Positions 45,253 to 54,255 of a stretch of DNA of 64,000 nucleotides are shown piece after piece (positions within the stretch are counted from its first letter, which is position 1; every line of letters starts with the position of its first letter). The DNA comes from Idiomarina sp. Lineage in GTDB: Bacteria > Pseudomonadota > Gammaproteobacteria > Enterobacterales > Alteromonadaceae. The notes under the pieces were generated by a model, which was not told the origin of the DNA, ran no database searches, and saw nothing but the letters and a program-made list of their open reading frames with translations. The stretch is from contig JAFIFH010000070.1 in the NCBI GenBank assembly GCA_020832105.1, forward strand, positions 1 through 64,000, read 5' to 3'. The translations under genes were made by a program, and so were the position numbers.

Positions 45253-45282
45253 TGTTCACTATCTGAACAGAAACTCTATAAT
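45253..45282 (+). promoter_or_regulatory. Predicted flagellin promoter with overlapping inverted repeat
   Basis: A perfect TATAAT (45277-45282) lies about 30 bases upstream of the flagellin ATG. Its -35 position falls inside an inverted repeat, TGTTCA-N5-TGAACA. There is no recognisable sigma-28 promoter (TAAA-N15-GCCGATAA type). This suggests vegetative transcription with an operator over the -35 box. Confidence 0.5.
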
Positions 45283-45311
45283 AGGTACTTGTAAAGATTG
45301 CCTGGGGGGGC

Positions 45312-46133
45312 ATGACGATGAACATTAATTCACCAAAAGGCGCTGGTATGGGTATTTTGCAAAATACCTTGGCGGCTCAAGAAAAGCGCATGGAGCAACT
45401 GGCTTCCGGCAAGCGGGTGAACTCTGCAGCCGATGACGCTGCAGCACTGCAAATTATTGAACGCATGAACGCTGAAGCGACGGCTTATCAACGCTCCGTG
45501 CGTAACGCGTTTGACGGTATTTCGATGCTGCAGGTCGCCGAAGGGGGCATGCAACAGATTCAGGGTGACCTGCAACGGATCCGCGAACTCAGCGTGCAAG
45601 CGGGCAATGGTATCCTCAATGATTCAGATCGCAGTGCCCTTAGTGCTGAAGTGAGTCAACTACGAGAGAATATTTACCGCACCATCGATACCACCAGCAT
45701 GGGCGGTGAACCGTTACTGAATCAGGACGGTGAACGGGGCTTTTTGGTCGGTAGTGGCCGTGGCGGCGAAGAGCAACGATTGACCATCAGTACCGTTGAT
45801 TTGCGCGAAGCTGGCTTAAATGCCCTGGAGGACATCGATCTTAGCACCGCCTCAGGCGCTGCAGATGCGTTACAAAACCTGGATGACATGCTCGGTGCCG
45901 TGGGTTCAGTACGAGCCCAATATGGCGCTCAGCAATCGGCATTTGTCAGTGCAGTGAATAGCCTGACCGGGGCTGATCTGAATATTCAGGCTGCACGCTC
46001 AAGGATCGGCGATTTAGACTATGCTCAAGCCACCGCAGATCGCACACGCAACGATATTCTGGCCCAGTCCGGTATCGCTATGCGTGGTCAGGCTAATATC
46101 TCTAGCGCCCAGGTGCTCAACCTGCTGGGCTAA
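45312..46133 (+). CDS. Flagellin family protein, orphan locus
   Basis: A 273-residue flagellin with complete N-terminal (MNINSPKGAGMGILQNTLAA, RVNSAADDAAALQIIERM) and C-terminal (RSRIGDLDYAQATADRTRND, NISSAQVLNLLG) D0/D1 domains and almost no variable central domain. No other flagellar gene is nearby. A run of seven G bases lies directly before the start, in the ribosome-site position. The second ATG (two codons in) has better spacing. It could be a minor filament protein or a non-motility adhesin; the sequence does not decide. Confidence 0.9.
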   Translation: MTMNINSPKGAGMGILQNTLAAQEKRMEQLASGKRVNSAADDAAALQIIERMNAEATAYQRSVRNAFDGISMLQVAEGGMQQIQGDLQRIRELSVQAGNGILNDSDRSALSAEVSQLRENIYRTIDTTSMGGEPLLNQDGERGFLVGSGRGGEEQRLTISTVDLREAGLNALEDIDLSTASGAADALQNLDDMLGAVGSVRAQYGAQQSAFVSAVNSLTGADLNIQAARSRIGDLDYAQATADRTRNDILAQSGIAMRGQANISSAQVLNLLG

Positions 46134-46140
46134 ACCCATC

Positions 46141-46171
46141 TAAACGGGCCGGTCGCAGACCGCCCCGTTTA
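46141..46171. terminator. Bidirectional hairpin between flagellin gene and thiamine operon
   Basis: TAAACGGG pairs with CCCGTTTA, and inside CGGTC pairs with GACCG around GCA, making one long stem. It begins eight bases after the flagellin stop and overlaps the stop of the convergent kinase gene. The weak T content makes rho-independence uncertain. Confidence 0.6.
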
Positions 46172-46966
46172 CGCTTGCGGCTCGAGCGTACCAATCTGTT
46201 GCACCCGTTGAGCGTAAAGCCACAGTTCATTAATGACTTTGAGTAGTTCCCGCCAGGGTGCAAGATCTTCCCCGCCAAGTTGAACACCGCTAACACCAGC
46301 GTAAGCGGCGCAGAGTTGACTTTCCTGACCGGGAGTCAATTGATTAATCTCTACCGCCGAGGCAACATCAAACCAGGGGTGGCCGAAACCTGCGTATTCC
46401 CAATCCACAACCCGCACGGGATCACTTAACAGCACATGCTGCAGCGCCAGATCGTTGTGGCAGAACACGGGTTCCCCTTGATCCCAGGCTTTCAGTAAAC
46501 GCTTGTAAGGGCTTAACTTCGCGCACATAGCAGAGGCCACCGCTGGCTGGTAGCGATTGACCGCTGCAATGTAGTTATTGACTCTGTCCTGCATCGACCA
46601 ACGCGGTAACTGTGGTGTTTGTTGATGGATTCGGGCGAGTGTTTCACCAAGTATGCGCATTTGCTCAGGGGGCGGCGAGCTCGCAAGCGTGGGTGCAGCC
46701 ACCCACCCCATTAACACCCAGGTATAATCAAGGTTATGCGCCACCAGCTCTGGGCATAAATGGGCATTAAACAGCGCTTGTTGCAAGCGGGCTTCTTCCA
46801 CCCGGTTGATGCTGTTATGGGCCTCGTTGCCCTGATGTTTCAAAAAGTAGCTGCGCGCTGGTGTGGTTACTTTCCAGCACTGATTGACTTCGCCACGATG
46901 AAGCGGCTCAACCTGCCAGTCGTGACCAAGATGGGTGTTTAAAAACTCAGTTAATGCATGGCTCAC
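46169..46966 (-). CDS. Thiamine kinase-like phosphotransferase
   Basis: An aminoglycoside/choline kinase-fold protein of 265 residues. The Brenner-type catalytic motif FCHNDLALQHVLL lies near residue 170 and the metal-binding VVDWEYAGFGHPWFDVA near residue 190. As last gene of a TPP-riboswitch operon with transporters, thiamine is the likely substrate, so it would work as a ThiK-type salvage kinase. Its start overlaps the upstream pnuT-like gene by 20 bases, indicating coupling. Confidence 0.85.
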   Translation of the reverse strand: MSHALTEFLNTHLGHDWQVEPLHRGEVNQCWKVTTPARSYFLKHQGNEAHNSINRVEEARLQQALFNAHLCPELVAHNLDYTWVLMGWVAAPTLASSPPPEQMRILGETLARIHQQTPQLPRWSMQDRVNNYIAAVNRYQPAVASAMCAKLSPYKRLLKAWDQGEPVFCHNDLALQHVLLSDPVRVVDWEYAGFGHPWFDVASAVEINQLTPGQESQLCAAYAGVSGVQLGGEDLAPWRELLKVINELWLYAQRVQQIGTLEPQA

Positions 46967-47573
46967 CGGCCACCTCTTGTTGCTGATAGTCCTTTTTCCA
47001 TTTTATATAGCCTATCAGCGCCATAACAGTATATATGGCAAATAAAATTGCGGTGGGGTAAAACCCTTTAACCCAGAACAAGGCCACGTAGGTTATATCA
47101 ATCACGATCCAGTACAACCAGTTCTCCAGTGCCTTGCGCGCCACCAGGAAGGTCGCAAATAAGCTAAATAAGGTCGTCGGGGTGTCCAGCCATACTAGCT
47201 CCGCCTGAGTATAACGGCTGAGGAGCCAGCCGATGATCAGGGTCGCAGCTACGATCGCCGCAATCCAGCGCAGATGCCAACTTAGCTGAAATTGTCGAAC
47301 GGGCGCCTGCGTCGGCGAACCGGCTACATGACGCACCCGGGTCCATTGGTAATAGCCATAACCTGCCATCACCACATAGAACACCTGCAGCAGACTCTCC
47401 ATATATAGCCCGCCTTGCAGGAATAACATGGTATAGATGCTCGCGCTCATCGCCGCAGCGGGCCAACACCACAGGCTTTGGCGAATCGCGAACAGCACAT
47501 AGACAATGGCCAGGAGCACCGCGAGGAGCTCCCAGCCAGAGGTTAGTGCAAGGAGGTCAATCATCCATTGCAT
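46947..47573 (-). CDS. pnuT: PnuC-family transporter, probable thiamine transporter (PnuT)
   Basis: A 208-residue inner-membrane protein with about seven helices and the PnuC-family W-rich signature (YGYYQWTRV) plus the C-terminal LIGYIKWKKDYQ. PnuC homologues move nicotinamide riboside, whereas members in thiamine-regulated operons (PnuT) carry thiamine. Location downstream of a TPP riboswitch, between a thiamine-binding protein and a thiamine kinase-like protein, supports PnuT. Confidence 0.88.
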   Translation of the reverse strand: MQWMIDLLALTSGWELLAVLLAIVYVLFAIRQSLWCWPAAAMSASIYTMLFLQGGLYMESLLQVFYVVMAGYGYYQWTRVRHVAGSPTQAPVRQFQLSWHLRWIAAIVAATLIIGWLLSRYTQAELVWLDTPTTLFSLFATFLVARKALENWLYWIVIDITYVALFWVKGFYPTAILFAIYTVMALIGYIKWKKDYQQQEVAGEPCIN

Positions 47574-47585
47574 CAGTGCTGCGCC

Positions 47586-47855
47586 TTACCTGGGTCGTAA
47601 ATCACGATTTATGAATTTACATACCAATACCTGACTTGGTACCTGTTGGTATACCTGCTCAAGCTCGTCGGTGAGTACTTGCATCACCCGGCGAAATTCT
47701 CCGAAAATCTGGGTACTCATAGTATTGGTGTGTACCTCGATATCCTCATAGGTGGCCAGACGCTCCACAAAGCCTTTGATCACACTGATATATTCATCAG
47801 CCAGAGGGTATAGTGAAATTTCAGCACTCAGCGGTAATCTTGTATTTGCTTGCAT
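47586..47855 (-). CDS. Thiamine-binding protein, YkoF/MTH1187-like small domain
   Basis: An 89-residue single-domain protein resembling the thiamine-binding MTH1187/YkoF family. It starts with the strand LPLSAEISLYPLADEYISVI, which matches the family's beta-alpha-beta opening, and contains VHTNTMSTQIFGEF, characteristic of the binding pocket. It sits between the TonB receptor and PnuT-like genes in a TPP-regulated operon. It probably binds thiamine in the cytoplasm; its exact job is unclear. Confidence 0.82.
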   Translation of the reverse strand: MQANTRLPLSAEISLYPLADEYISVIKGFVERLATYEDIEVHTNTMSTQIFGEFRRVMQVLTDELEQVYQQVPSQVLVCKFINRDLRPR

Positions 47856-47865
47856 CGGTTACTCC

Positions 47866-50007
47866 TTAAAAGCTGTAGCGGGCAGTCAGGCCAAAGCGTT
47901 GCGGCTCGCCGTACTGCACGTAATTTTTTGCTGTATATTCGTCACGCGGGTCATTACCAAAGTAAAAGCCGCGAGTGGCGTAGTCCTGGTCGGTAATATT
48001 TCGCGCCCACAGGCTCAGCACCCAGTCACCTAACTGGTAGTTCAGGCGAGCATGAATTAACTGATAGCTCGATGACCGTTCATCATGGGTGTTGGAGAAA
48101 TAAAAGCTATCTCGAGCGTCCAGCTCAACGCGCAATTCCAGTTGCTGGGTGAGTTGCCACTCAGCGCCGGTATGCACTTGATAGTTTGGCGCATGGGCTT
48201 GCTCACGGCCACTAATCGACTCGCCACCCTCTAGCTCAAAGTCACGCAGCTCAGTTTGCATCAGGCCGACACTGGCAAATAACCGTAGGTCATTACGCGG
48301 CACATAGTTAACTTCCGCTTCAACACCGTAGTTGCGACCTGAAGAGGCATTATCTAAATAGGTCACGAATTGCTGATCACGAAGCACATACGCATTAACC
48401 TGCATATCCTCACGCCAGCTGTGGAAGACCGTGAAATTAGCGCCCAGGCTGTGCTGAGGTAAGTACAGGCGATAACCGAGTTCACTATTGATGAGAGTTT
48501 CTGGGGCGAACGTCGCCACCGATTCTAAAAACTCAACGGCCTCTTCTAAACCGCGATCACCCGCGCGCCCCAGCGCTTCACCGTTCACACCACCTTGCTT
48601 AAAGCCGCGCGATAATGAGGCGTAAAACTGTTCATTTTGGTTTACCTGATACTGCAATGAAGCCCGGCCGCCCCAGGCAGTGTCACTTGGGTTTGCAATG
48701 ATGCCGCGGCTATCCAGGTAGTCGTTGTCGTAACCCTGTACCCGTAAACCGTACGTTGCTCGCAATTGCGGTGTCCACTGTTGCATGAACTCCCCATACA
48801 CAGCCCAGCTCTGAGTGTCATAGTCGCTGCTGAACGGCGCTGCCAGATAAGTATAGTCACGGGTCAGTTGCATATCGCTCTGCCGCAGATACACACCAGC
48901 AACCCATTCTGTAGGGATCTGACCAAGCATCACAGGGTCCTGGGACAATGCTCGCAGTTCTGCGGTCACATCGTCCCGGTCACGGTAATAAGCATCAAAG
49001 GAGTTATATTCCCAGCCCGGGCGAATACCCTCAAACGCCCAGTCTTCGTCAAAGCTATACTCCTGCTCAGCGGTTAAGTAACTCAGCGCGAACTCAATAT
49101 CGGCGCCATCTAATGCACGGTAGTTAACCTGCGAGCGAAATGCGTGGCTATCCAGGGTGTCACGGCCAGGGGTGTCGGATAAGGTCGTGCGATCAAGGTC
49201 CAGTGACCAGGTGTCATAGCCATTATCGATATCAAAGCGGTGGTAGGTTAAGGCGACATCCAAATCCGGATTCAAGGTCCACAAGCCATTCAGGCGCAGA
49301 CTGATTTCATCCTGGCCATTGGTGTCTGAGCGGCCTAAAAAGGTATTGTCGATAAAACCGTCACTTTCATAGCGATACAGCGAACCACGGGCGACAAAAT
49401 TGTCACTGAGCGCAGTGCCAAACGCGACCCCGGCACCGTAGCTATTGTAATTAGCAACGCTGAGTTCGGCCCGGCCGTTGGCGTCTTCACTGAGTTCGGT
49501 ACTGCTCAGGTAAATCATCCCAGCCATCGCATCGGCGCCAAAGCGGGTACTTTGCGGGCCACGGAAGACTTCCACCTGACCGATATCAAATAGCACCCCA
49601 GCATGGCCAAGGCCGCTGTAGTTAATGCCATCAACGACCAAACCTACAGACGGGTTAATGGGGTCAACAAACTGACTGCGCTCACCGATACCGCGAATTT
49701 GGAAGAAGTTGGCCCGTGAACCGCCAGCTGCAAGATTCACATTAGGGGCCATGGATAAAGCATCTTCAAGGTGCTCGGCCTGGCGTTGGCGCAGATCTTG
49801 ATGACTTAGCACACTGACACTGGCAGGTACGTCTTCAAGCCCTTGAGCACGAAAATCACCGACTACAGTAATGCGTTCAATGGCTTCTTCGTCTGCGCTA
49901 TCGGCGGCAAACGCCTGAGTGTATATGAGCGGAGTGGAAAGCAGTCCGGCACCAATAAGTGCGCTGGCCAGGGGGTGTAGAGCTGGGTATGCAGTAAATA
50001 TTTTCAT
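47866..50007 (-). CDS. TonB-dependent outer-membrane receptor, probable thiamine receptor
   Basis: A 713-residue TonB-dependent receptor. A signal peptide ends YTQAFAADS; the TonB box is approximated by ERITVVGD; the plug domain follows (VPASVSVLSHQDL, FFQIRGIGERSQFVDP), and the barrel ends RFGLTARYSF with the usual terminal Phe. First gene of the operon behind a TPP riboswitch, it should import thiamine or its phosphates across the outer membrane. The ATG chosen has a weak Shine-Dalgarno (GAGAT) that lies within a predicted regulatory hairpin; the tracked upstream start lies inside the leader. Confidence 0.9.
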   Translation of the reverse strand: MKIFTAYPALHPLASALIGAGLLSTPLIYTQAFAADSADEEAIERITVVGDFRAQGLEDVPASVSVLSHQDLRQRQAEHLEDALSMAPNVNLAAGGSRANFFQIRGIGERSQFVDPINPSVGLVVDGINYSGLGHAGVLFDIGQVEVFRGPQSTRFGADAMAGMIYLSSTELSEDANGRAELSVANYNSYGAGVAFGTALSDNFVARGSLYRYESDGFIDNTFLGRSDTNGQDEISLRLNGLWTLNPDLDVALTYHRFDIDNGYDTWSLDLDRTTLSDTPGRDTLDSHAFRSQVNYRALDGADIEFALSYLTAEQEYSFDEDWAFEGIRPGWEYNSFDAYYRDRDDVTAELRALSQDPVMLGQIPTEWVAGVYLRQSDMQLTRDYTYLAAPFSSDYDTQSWAVYGEFMQQWTPQLRATYGLRVQGYDNDYLDSRGIIANPSDTAWGGRASLQYQVNQNEQFYASLSRGFKQGGVNGEALGRAGDRGLEEAVEFLESVATFAPETLINSELGYRLYLPQHSLGANFTVFHSWREDMQVNAYVLRDQQFVTYLDNASSGRNYGVEAEVNYVPRNDLRLFASVGLMQTELRDFELEGGESISGREQAHAPNYQVHTGAEWQLTQQLELRVELDARDSFYFSNTHDERSSSYQLIHARLNYQLGDWVLSLWARNITDQDYATRGFYFGNDPRDEYTAKNYVQYGEPQRFGLTARYSF

Positions 50008-50009
50008 AA

Positions 50010-50069
50010 GGATCTCGTCTTTAATTTTTCTCCGCAACAGAGAAAAAAACATGCTGAAAGATGAGACCC
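50010..50069 (-). promoter_or_regulatory. Expression platform: Shine-Dalgarno-sequestering hairpin
   Basis: Minus-strand GGGTCTCATCTTT pairs with AAAGACGAGATCC (one G-U, one mismatch), with an inner TTTTTCTC/GAGAAAAA stem. The 3' arm contains the GAGAT preceding the receptor ATG, so the closed hairpin should block translation initiation. Its 5' arm overlaps a stretch able to pair with the riboswitch core instead (see findings). Confidence 0.65.
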
Positions 50070-50105
50070 GGTTACAGGCTTTGTATGTAGATCACTGAAT
50101 TGTAT

Positions 50106-50184
50106 TACCAATCCCTACGCCAGTATTAACCGGATCAGGTACAAAGGGTTCGCAATGCATCTCAGCCCTTTTCGGGCACCCCTT
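50106..50184 (-). promoter_or_regulatory. TPP riboswitch (THI element)
   Basis: On the minus strand the conserved thiamine-pyrophosphate aptamer is plain: GGGGTGCCC then GGGCTGAGATG, then ACCTGATCCGGTTAATACTG followed by GCGTAGGGA. The order, spacing and near-invariant CTGAGA and ACCTGA motifs leave little doubt. It precedes the thiamine transport operon. TPP binding should repress that operon. Confidence 0.96.
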
Positions 50185-50214
50185 GGTAGTTTGCGGCGGC
50201 AGTATAGCGCCGAA

Positions 50215-50922
50215 TTAAATAAAGCTCAACGCATCTCCAAATAACTGCTCGCGCGGTAAACCATGTTGTTCAAACTCGTCGCGAACCACGCGTACCATTT
50301 CAAAGCGCCCGGCCACATACACATCAAACAGCGCTAGCTGGTCTTTAAACTCAGCCAATACCGCATGGTGCACTAAGCCGCGGTCATAGCGCCAGTCCTG
50401 TGGTGGGCTCTCGAGCACCGGCCGATAACTAAAGTTCTCGTGCAGCCGGGCTAACTGCTCAAGCTGCTCGTGAAAGTATAAATCTTGCAGGGTGCGGCCA
50501 CCCCAATACATGACGACCGGACGTGGGTCAGTACTGGCCAGGTGCTGCTGCAAAATAGACCAGGTGTAAGAAAAACCGGTACCGCCGGCAAGTAAAATCA
50601 CCGGCCGCTTACTTTCGGCGCGATACTGAGCCACTCCCAAGGGTGCCTCCACGCTAATTTCACCATCCTGCTGCAGCTTTTCCAGCACTTCACTGGCATA
50701 GCTATTACCTGGCTCGGCACCAATATGCAGTTCAATTCGATTCTGCTCTGCAGGCATCGAAGCAATTGAGAACGGCCGTTTATCGTTCTCGCCCATCACC
50801 ACCTGTAAATATTGCCCGGCATGAAAGACCACAGGTGCCGAGGGGCTAAGTTCCACCCGATAGACGTTCGGCGAAAGGGCGCTCATACGACTTAACTGAC
50901 AACGTAAAACTGACATATTCAT
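50215..50922 (-). CDS. fre: NAD(P)H-flavin reductase
   Basis: A ferredoxin-NADP reductase-fold enzyme that reduces free flavins with NAD(P)H. The 235-residue product shows the flavin-binding RPFSIAS near residue 55, the nucleotide-binding LLAGGTGFSYTWSILQ near residue 110, and YVAGRFEMVRVVRDEF near the C-terminus. It follows ubiD by one base, an old gammaproteobacterial arrangement. Reduced FMN from Fre could feed the prenylated-FMN cofactor of UbiD; this is a reasonable but unproven link. Confidence 0.95.
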   Translation of the reverse strand: MNMSVLRCQLSRMSALSPNVYRVELSPSAPVVFHAGQYLQVVMGENDKRPFSIASMPAEQNRIELHIGAEPGNSYASEVLEKLQQDGEISVEAPLGVAQYRAESKRPVILLAGGTGFSYTWSILQQHLASTDPRPVVMYWGGRTLQDLYFHEQLEQLARLHENFSYRPVLESPPQDWRYDRGLVHHAVLAEFKDQLALFDVYVAGRFEMVRVVRDEFEQHGLPREQLFGDALSFI

Positions 50923-50923
50923 C

Positions 50924-52393
50924 CTATTTCAAAATTCCTAACTCATCCCAGATAGCGTCAATACGCTTAACCACCTCATCGTCCATGACAATAGGTTCGC
51001 CCCACTCACGGTCGGTTTCACCGGGCCATTTATTGGTCGCATCCATACCCATCTTTGAGCCTAACCCGGACACAGGGGAGGCAAAATCAAGGTAATCAAT
51101 GGGGGTGTTCTCAACCATCACAGTGTCCCGTGCCGGGTCCATCCGCGTGGTAATCGCCCAAATCACATCGTTCCAGTCCCGTGCGTTAATGTCATCGTCA
51201 CAGACAATCACGAACTTGGTATACATAAACTGACGCAGGAATGACCACACGCCCATCATCACCCGTTTCGCGTGCCCCGGGTACTGCTTCTTCATGGTCA
51301 CCACCGCCATGCGGTATGAACAACCTTCAGGGGGCAAATAAAAATCGACAATTTCCGGGAACTGCTTTTGCAGAATAGGGATAAATACTTCATTCAATGC
51401 CACCCCCAGCACCGCAGGTTCATCTGGCGGACGACCGGTATAGGTGGTGTGGTAAATCGGGTCTTTTCGGTGAGTCATATGCGTCACGGTGAAGACCGGA
51501 AACTCATCCACTTCATTGTAATAACCGGTATGGTCGCCATAGGGCCCTTCCGGAGCCGTTTCGCCTGGCTCTAAATAGCCTTCAAGGATAATTTCGGCGT
51601 GAGCCGGAACCTGCAAATCATTGCTCACCGACTTAACCACTTCGGTTTTACCGTCGCGCAACAACCCTGCAAACGCGTATTCGGACAAGGTATCTGGCAC
51701 TGGCGTCACCGCGCCCAAAATAGTCGCAGGGTCAGCACCTAAGGCCACCGATACCGGAAAACGTTGACCTGGGTTTTGCTTACAAAATTCCTGATAATCC
51801 AGCGCACCACCTCGATGGCTCAACCAGCGCATAATTAACTTATTTTTGCCTAACACTTGCTGGCGATAGATGCCCAGATTCTGGCGCTTCTTGTGTGGCC
51901 CACGGGTTACAGTCAACCCCCAGGTAATCAAAGGCGCGACATCCCCTGGCCAGCAGTGCTGCACTGGAATCTTACTTAAGTCCACCTCATCACCACTCAA
52001 CACCACCTCCTGACAAGGTGCTTTTTTGCGTACTTTCGGCGACATGCTGAGCACTTTTTTCAGTAACGGTAGTTTACCTACTGCGTCCTTAAAGCCGGTG
52101 GGCGGCTCAGGCTCTTTTAAATACGCCAGCAGCTTACCCACATCCCGCAGGGCACTTAAACTTTCCTGCCCCATCCCTTTGGCGACACGGTCTGGGGTGC
52201 CAAAAAGATTGGCCAGCACCGGCATGTCGTGGCCTTTAACGTTTTCGAACAACAGTGCAGGCCCGCCCGCTTTTAAAGTGCGGTCGGCTATCTCTGTCAT
52301 TTCCAGGTATGGGTCGACAAGGTGCGTGATGCGTTTAAGCTCGCCCTGGTCTTCTAGTTGCTGCATAAAGTCACGCAAATCTTGATACTTCAT
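50924..52393 (-). CDS. ubiD: 4-hydroxy-3-polyprenylbenzoate decarboxylase
   Basis: Decarboxylates the polyprenylated 4-hydroxybenzoate intermediate in ubiquinone biosynthesis, using prenylated FMN. The 489-residue product starts [20 protein letters not shown] as in E. coli UbiD and carries the metal- and cofactor-binding [13 protein letters not shown], the catalytic [11 protein letters not shown] segment and the conserved [15 protein letters not shown]. It matches the family throughout. ubiB, ubiJ and ubiE lie about 9 kb away. Confidence 0.97.
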   Translation of the reverse strand: MKYQDLRDFMQQLEDQGELKRITHLVDPYLEMTEIADRTLKAGGPALLFENVKGHDMPVLANLFGTPDRVAKGMGQESLSALRDVGKLLAYLKEPEPPTGFKDAVGKLPLLKKVLSMSPKVRKKAPCQEVVLSGDEVDLSKIPVQHCWPGDVAPLITWGLTVTRGPHKKRQNLGIYRQQVLGKNKLIMRWLSHRGGALDYQEFCKQNPGQRFPVSVALGADPATILGAVTPVPDTLSEYAFAGLLRDGKTEVVKSVSNDLQVPAHAEIILEGYLEPGETAPEGPYGDHTGYYNEVDEFPVFTVTHMTHRKDPIYHTTYTGRPPDEPAVLGVALNEVFIPILQKQFPEIVDFYLPPEGCSYRMAVVTMKKQYPGHAKRVMMGVWSFLRQFMYTKFVIVCDDDINARDWNDVIWAITTRMDPARDTVMVENTPIDYLDFASPVSGLGSKMGMDATNKWPGETDREWGEPIVMDDEVVKRIDAIWDELGILK

Positions 52394-52538
52394 TCGCTGA
52401 TACTCGCTGATGCATGCTGAAGGGGTGAATGAGGTGAAACAGATATGGATACAGTACGCACATGAGGGCGAACTGGTTTAATAAAAACCAGCGAGCGCAA
52501 ACGGTATAACCCATCTGCGCTCACCATACAAACACGCT

Positions 52539-53804
52539 CTAGCTCTTTTGACGCTTCATTGAGTCGAAGAATTCATCGTTGGTTTTGGTCATTACCAAAC
52601 GATCAATCAAAAACTCCATCGCTTCAATTTCGCCCATGGGGTGCAGAATTTTGCGCAGCACCCACATTTTCTGCAACTCGTCCTGAGTGGTCAAAAGCTC
52701 TTCACGACGGGTACCTGAACGGTTGAAATCGATAGCTGGGAAGACACGCTTCTCAGCAATTTTACGGTTTAAGTGGAGCTCCATATTACCGGTTCCCTTA
52801 AACTCTTCGTAAATGACTTCATCCATTTTTGAGCCGGTGTCGATAAGGGCGGTGGCGATAATGGTCAATGAACCACCTTCTTCGACGTTACGTGCGGCAC
52901 CAAAGAAGCGCTTCGGTTTATGCAGGGCATTTGCGTCGACACCACCGGTCAGGACTTTGCCTGAGCTTGGAATCACGGTGTTGTAGGCACGAGCCAGACG
53001 AGTGATGGAATCAAGCAAGATAACCACGTCGCGCTTGTGCTCGACCAGGCGCTTAGCTTTTTCGATGACCATTTCAGCAACCTGCACGTGACGGCTGGCT
53101 GGTTCATCAAAGGTCGAAGCAATCACTTCACCTTTCACCAGGCGGCTCATCTCAGTCACTTCTTCCGGCCGCTCATCGATGAGCAGAACCATCAGGTCAC
53201 AGTCAGGATGGTTGGCCGCAATAGATTGCGCAATGTTTTGCAGCAGTAATGTCTTACCAGCTTTCGGCGGCGCGACAACCAGGCCACGCTGGCCTTTGCC
53301 GATTGGCGAGGCTAAATCAAGAATACGGGCGGTAATATCTTCTGTTGAGCCATTACCACGTTCCATCACCATACGTTCATTGGCGTGCAGTGGGGTCAGG
53401 TTTTCAAACAGAATTTTATTGCGCGAGTTTTCTGGTTTGTCAAAATTCACTTCACGGATTTTCAGTAACGCGAAGTAACGCTCACCGTCTTTCGGTGGGC
53501 GAATCTTACCAGCGACGGTATCACCAGTGCGCAGATTAAAGCGGCGGATTTGACTCGGTGATACATAAATATCGTCCGGGCCTGCCAGGTAAGATGAATC
53601 ACCAGAGCGTAAAAAGCCAAAACCGTCTTGCAAAATTTCGAGCACGCCGTCGCCGAAGATGTCTTCGCCGCTTTTAGCGTGGGCCTTTAAAATTGCAAAA
53701 ATGATGTCTTGTTTACGCAGGCGGGCGGTGTTTTCAAGGCCCATTTCACTGGCGAGATTAACCAATTCGCTGATTGGTGTATTTTTTAGTTCAGTAAGAT
53801 TCAT
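52539..53804 (-). CDS. rho: Transcription termination factor Rho
   Basis: The hexameric RNA helicase that ends transcription at rut sites. The 421-residue product has the N-terminal RNA-binding domain ([21 protein letters not shown], ending near 120) and the RecA-like ATPase with Walker [21 protein letters not shown], Walker [17 protein letters not shown] and the secondary RNA-binding loop [19 protein letters not shown]. Length is standard. It is preceded by a 451-base leader, in line with Rho's known autoregulation. Confidence 0.98.
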   Translation of the reverse strand: MNLTELKNTPISELVNLASEMGLENTARLRKQDIIFAILKAHAKSGEDIFGDGVLEILQDGFGFLRSGDSSYLAGPDDIYVSPSQIRRFNLRTGDTVAGKIRPPKDGERYFALLKIREVNFDKPENSRNKILFENLTPLHANERMVMERGNGSTEDITARILDLASPIGKGQRGLVVAPPKAGKTLLLQNIAQSIAANHPDCDLMVLLIDERPEEVTEMSRLVKGEVIASTFDEPASRHVQVAEMVIEKAKRLVEHKRDVVILLDSITRLARAYNTVIPSSGKVLTGGVDANALHKPKRFFGAARNVEEGGSLTIIATALIDTGSKMDEVIYEEFKGTGNMELHLNRKIAEKRVFPAIDFNRSGTRREELLTTQDELQKMWVLRKILHPMGEIEAMEFLIDRLVMTKTNDEFFDSMKRQKS

Positions 53805-54255
53805 AAGCGGTAGGTCTTAAGAGATTATCTGTTAGTCTAGGGATTATTTAGCTTGTACTCATCACGAAGCGTTACTCGCTTGATGTTAAGTACGTATGAA
53901 TTCGGAATTTAGTGTAAAAGTAACCTAACTTACCTGTCAGTTTGCTTGTGCTAAAGCGCATTTGGTATTGGCCAGCCAACAAGCTGATGACAAGGGTAAA
54001 AAGTATTCTCTGGATTCTTAAACTTCGTAGCTTTGATGCCGTTGAGGATAGTTATTACGACAGGTCTGGAAACGCTACAGGGTGAAAATAACACCAAATT
54101 TTTGAAACGTCCAGTTTTGCTGCGAAAATGTCCGCAATGGCGCAACACAGGTTCTCGCCATCTGAAAATAAACAAGCGCGGTACGAATTGCTTCGTAACC
54201 GCGCTCATGGCATTCATCGCAAGCCAGATTCAACCCTGACTTGTTTGCTCACACT
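53805..54255 (-). other. 451-base gap: trxA terminator and rho leader
   Basis: This interval between trxA and rho holds a terminator for trxA at its right end and otherwise looks like an untranslated rho leader. It contains a small GGTG/CACC hairpin followed by a T-rich tract near 54080-54100. In E. coli the rho leader encodes a peptide (RhoL) and carries rut sites; I found no convincing RhoL counterpart with a ribosome site. The 88-codon ORF across it begins inside the trxA terminator and is not believed. Confidence 0.6.
54175..54205 (-). terminator. Rho-independent terminator of trxA
   Basis: Minus-strand GCGCGGTTACGAA and TTCGTACCGCGC make a stem of about 12 pairs with one bulged base and a GCAA-type loop, followed by a T-rich tract. 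It lies about 50 bases after the trxA stop. Confidence 0.85.

Noticed and set aside
53951-54217. 88-codon minus-strand ORF in the rho leader, considered as rhoL
   Set aside because: Its start lies inside the trxA terminator hairpin, there is no ribosome site, and the composition does not resemble a real protein or the E. coli leader peptide.
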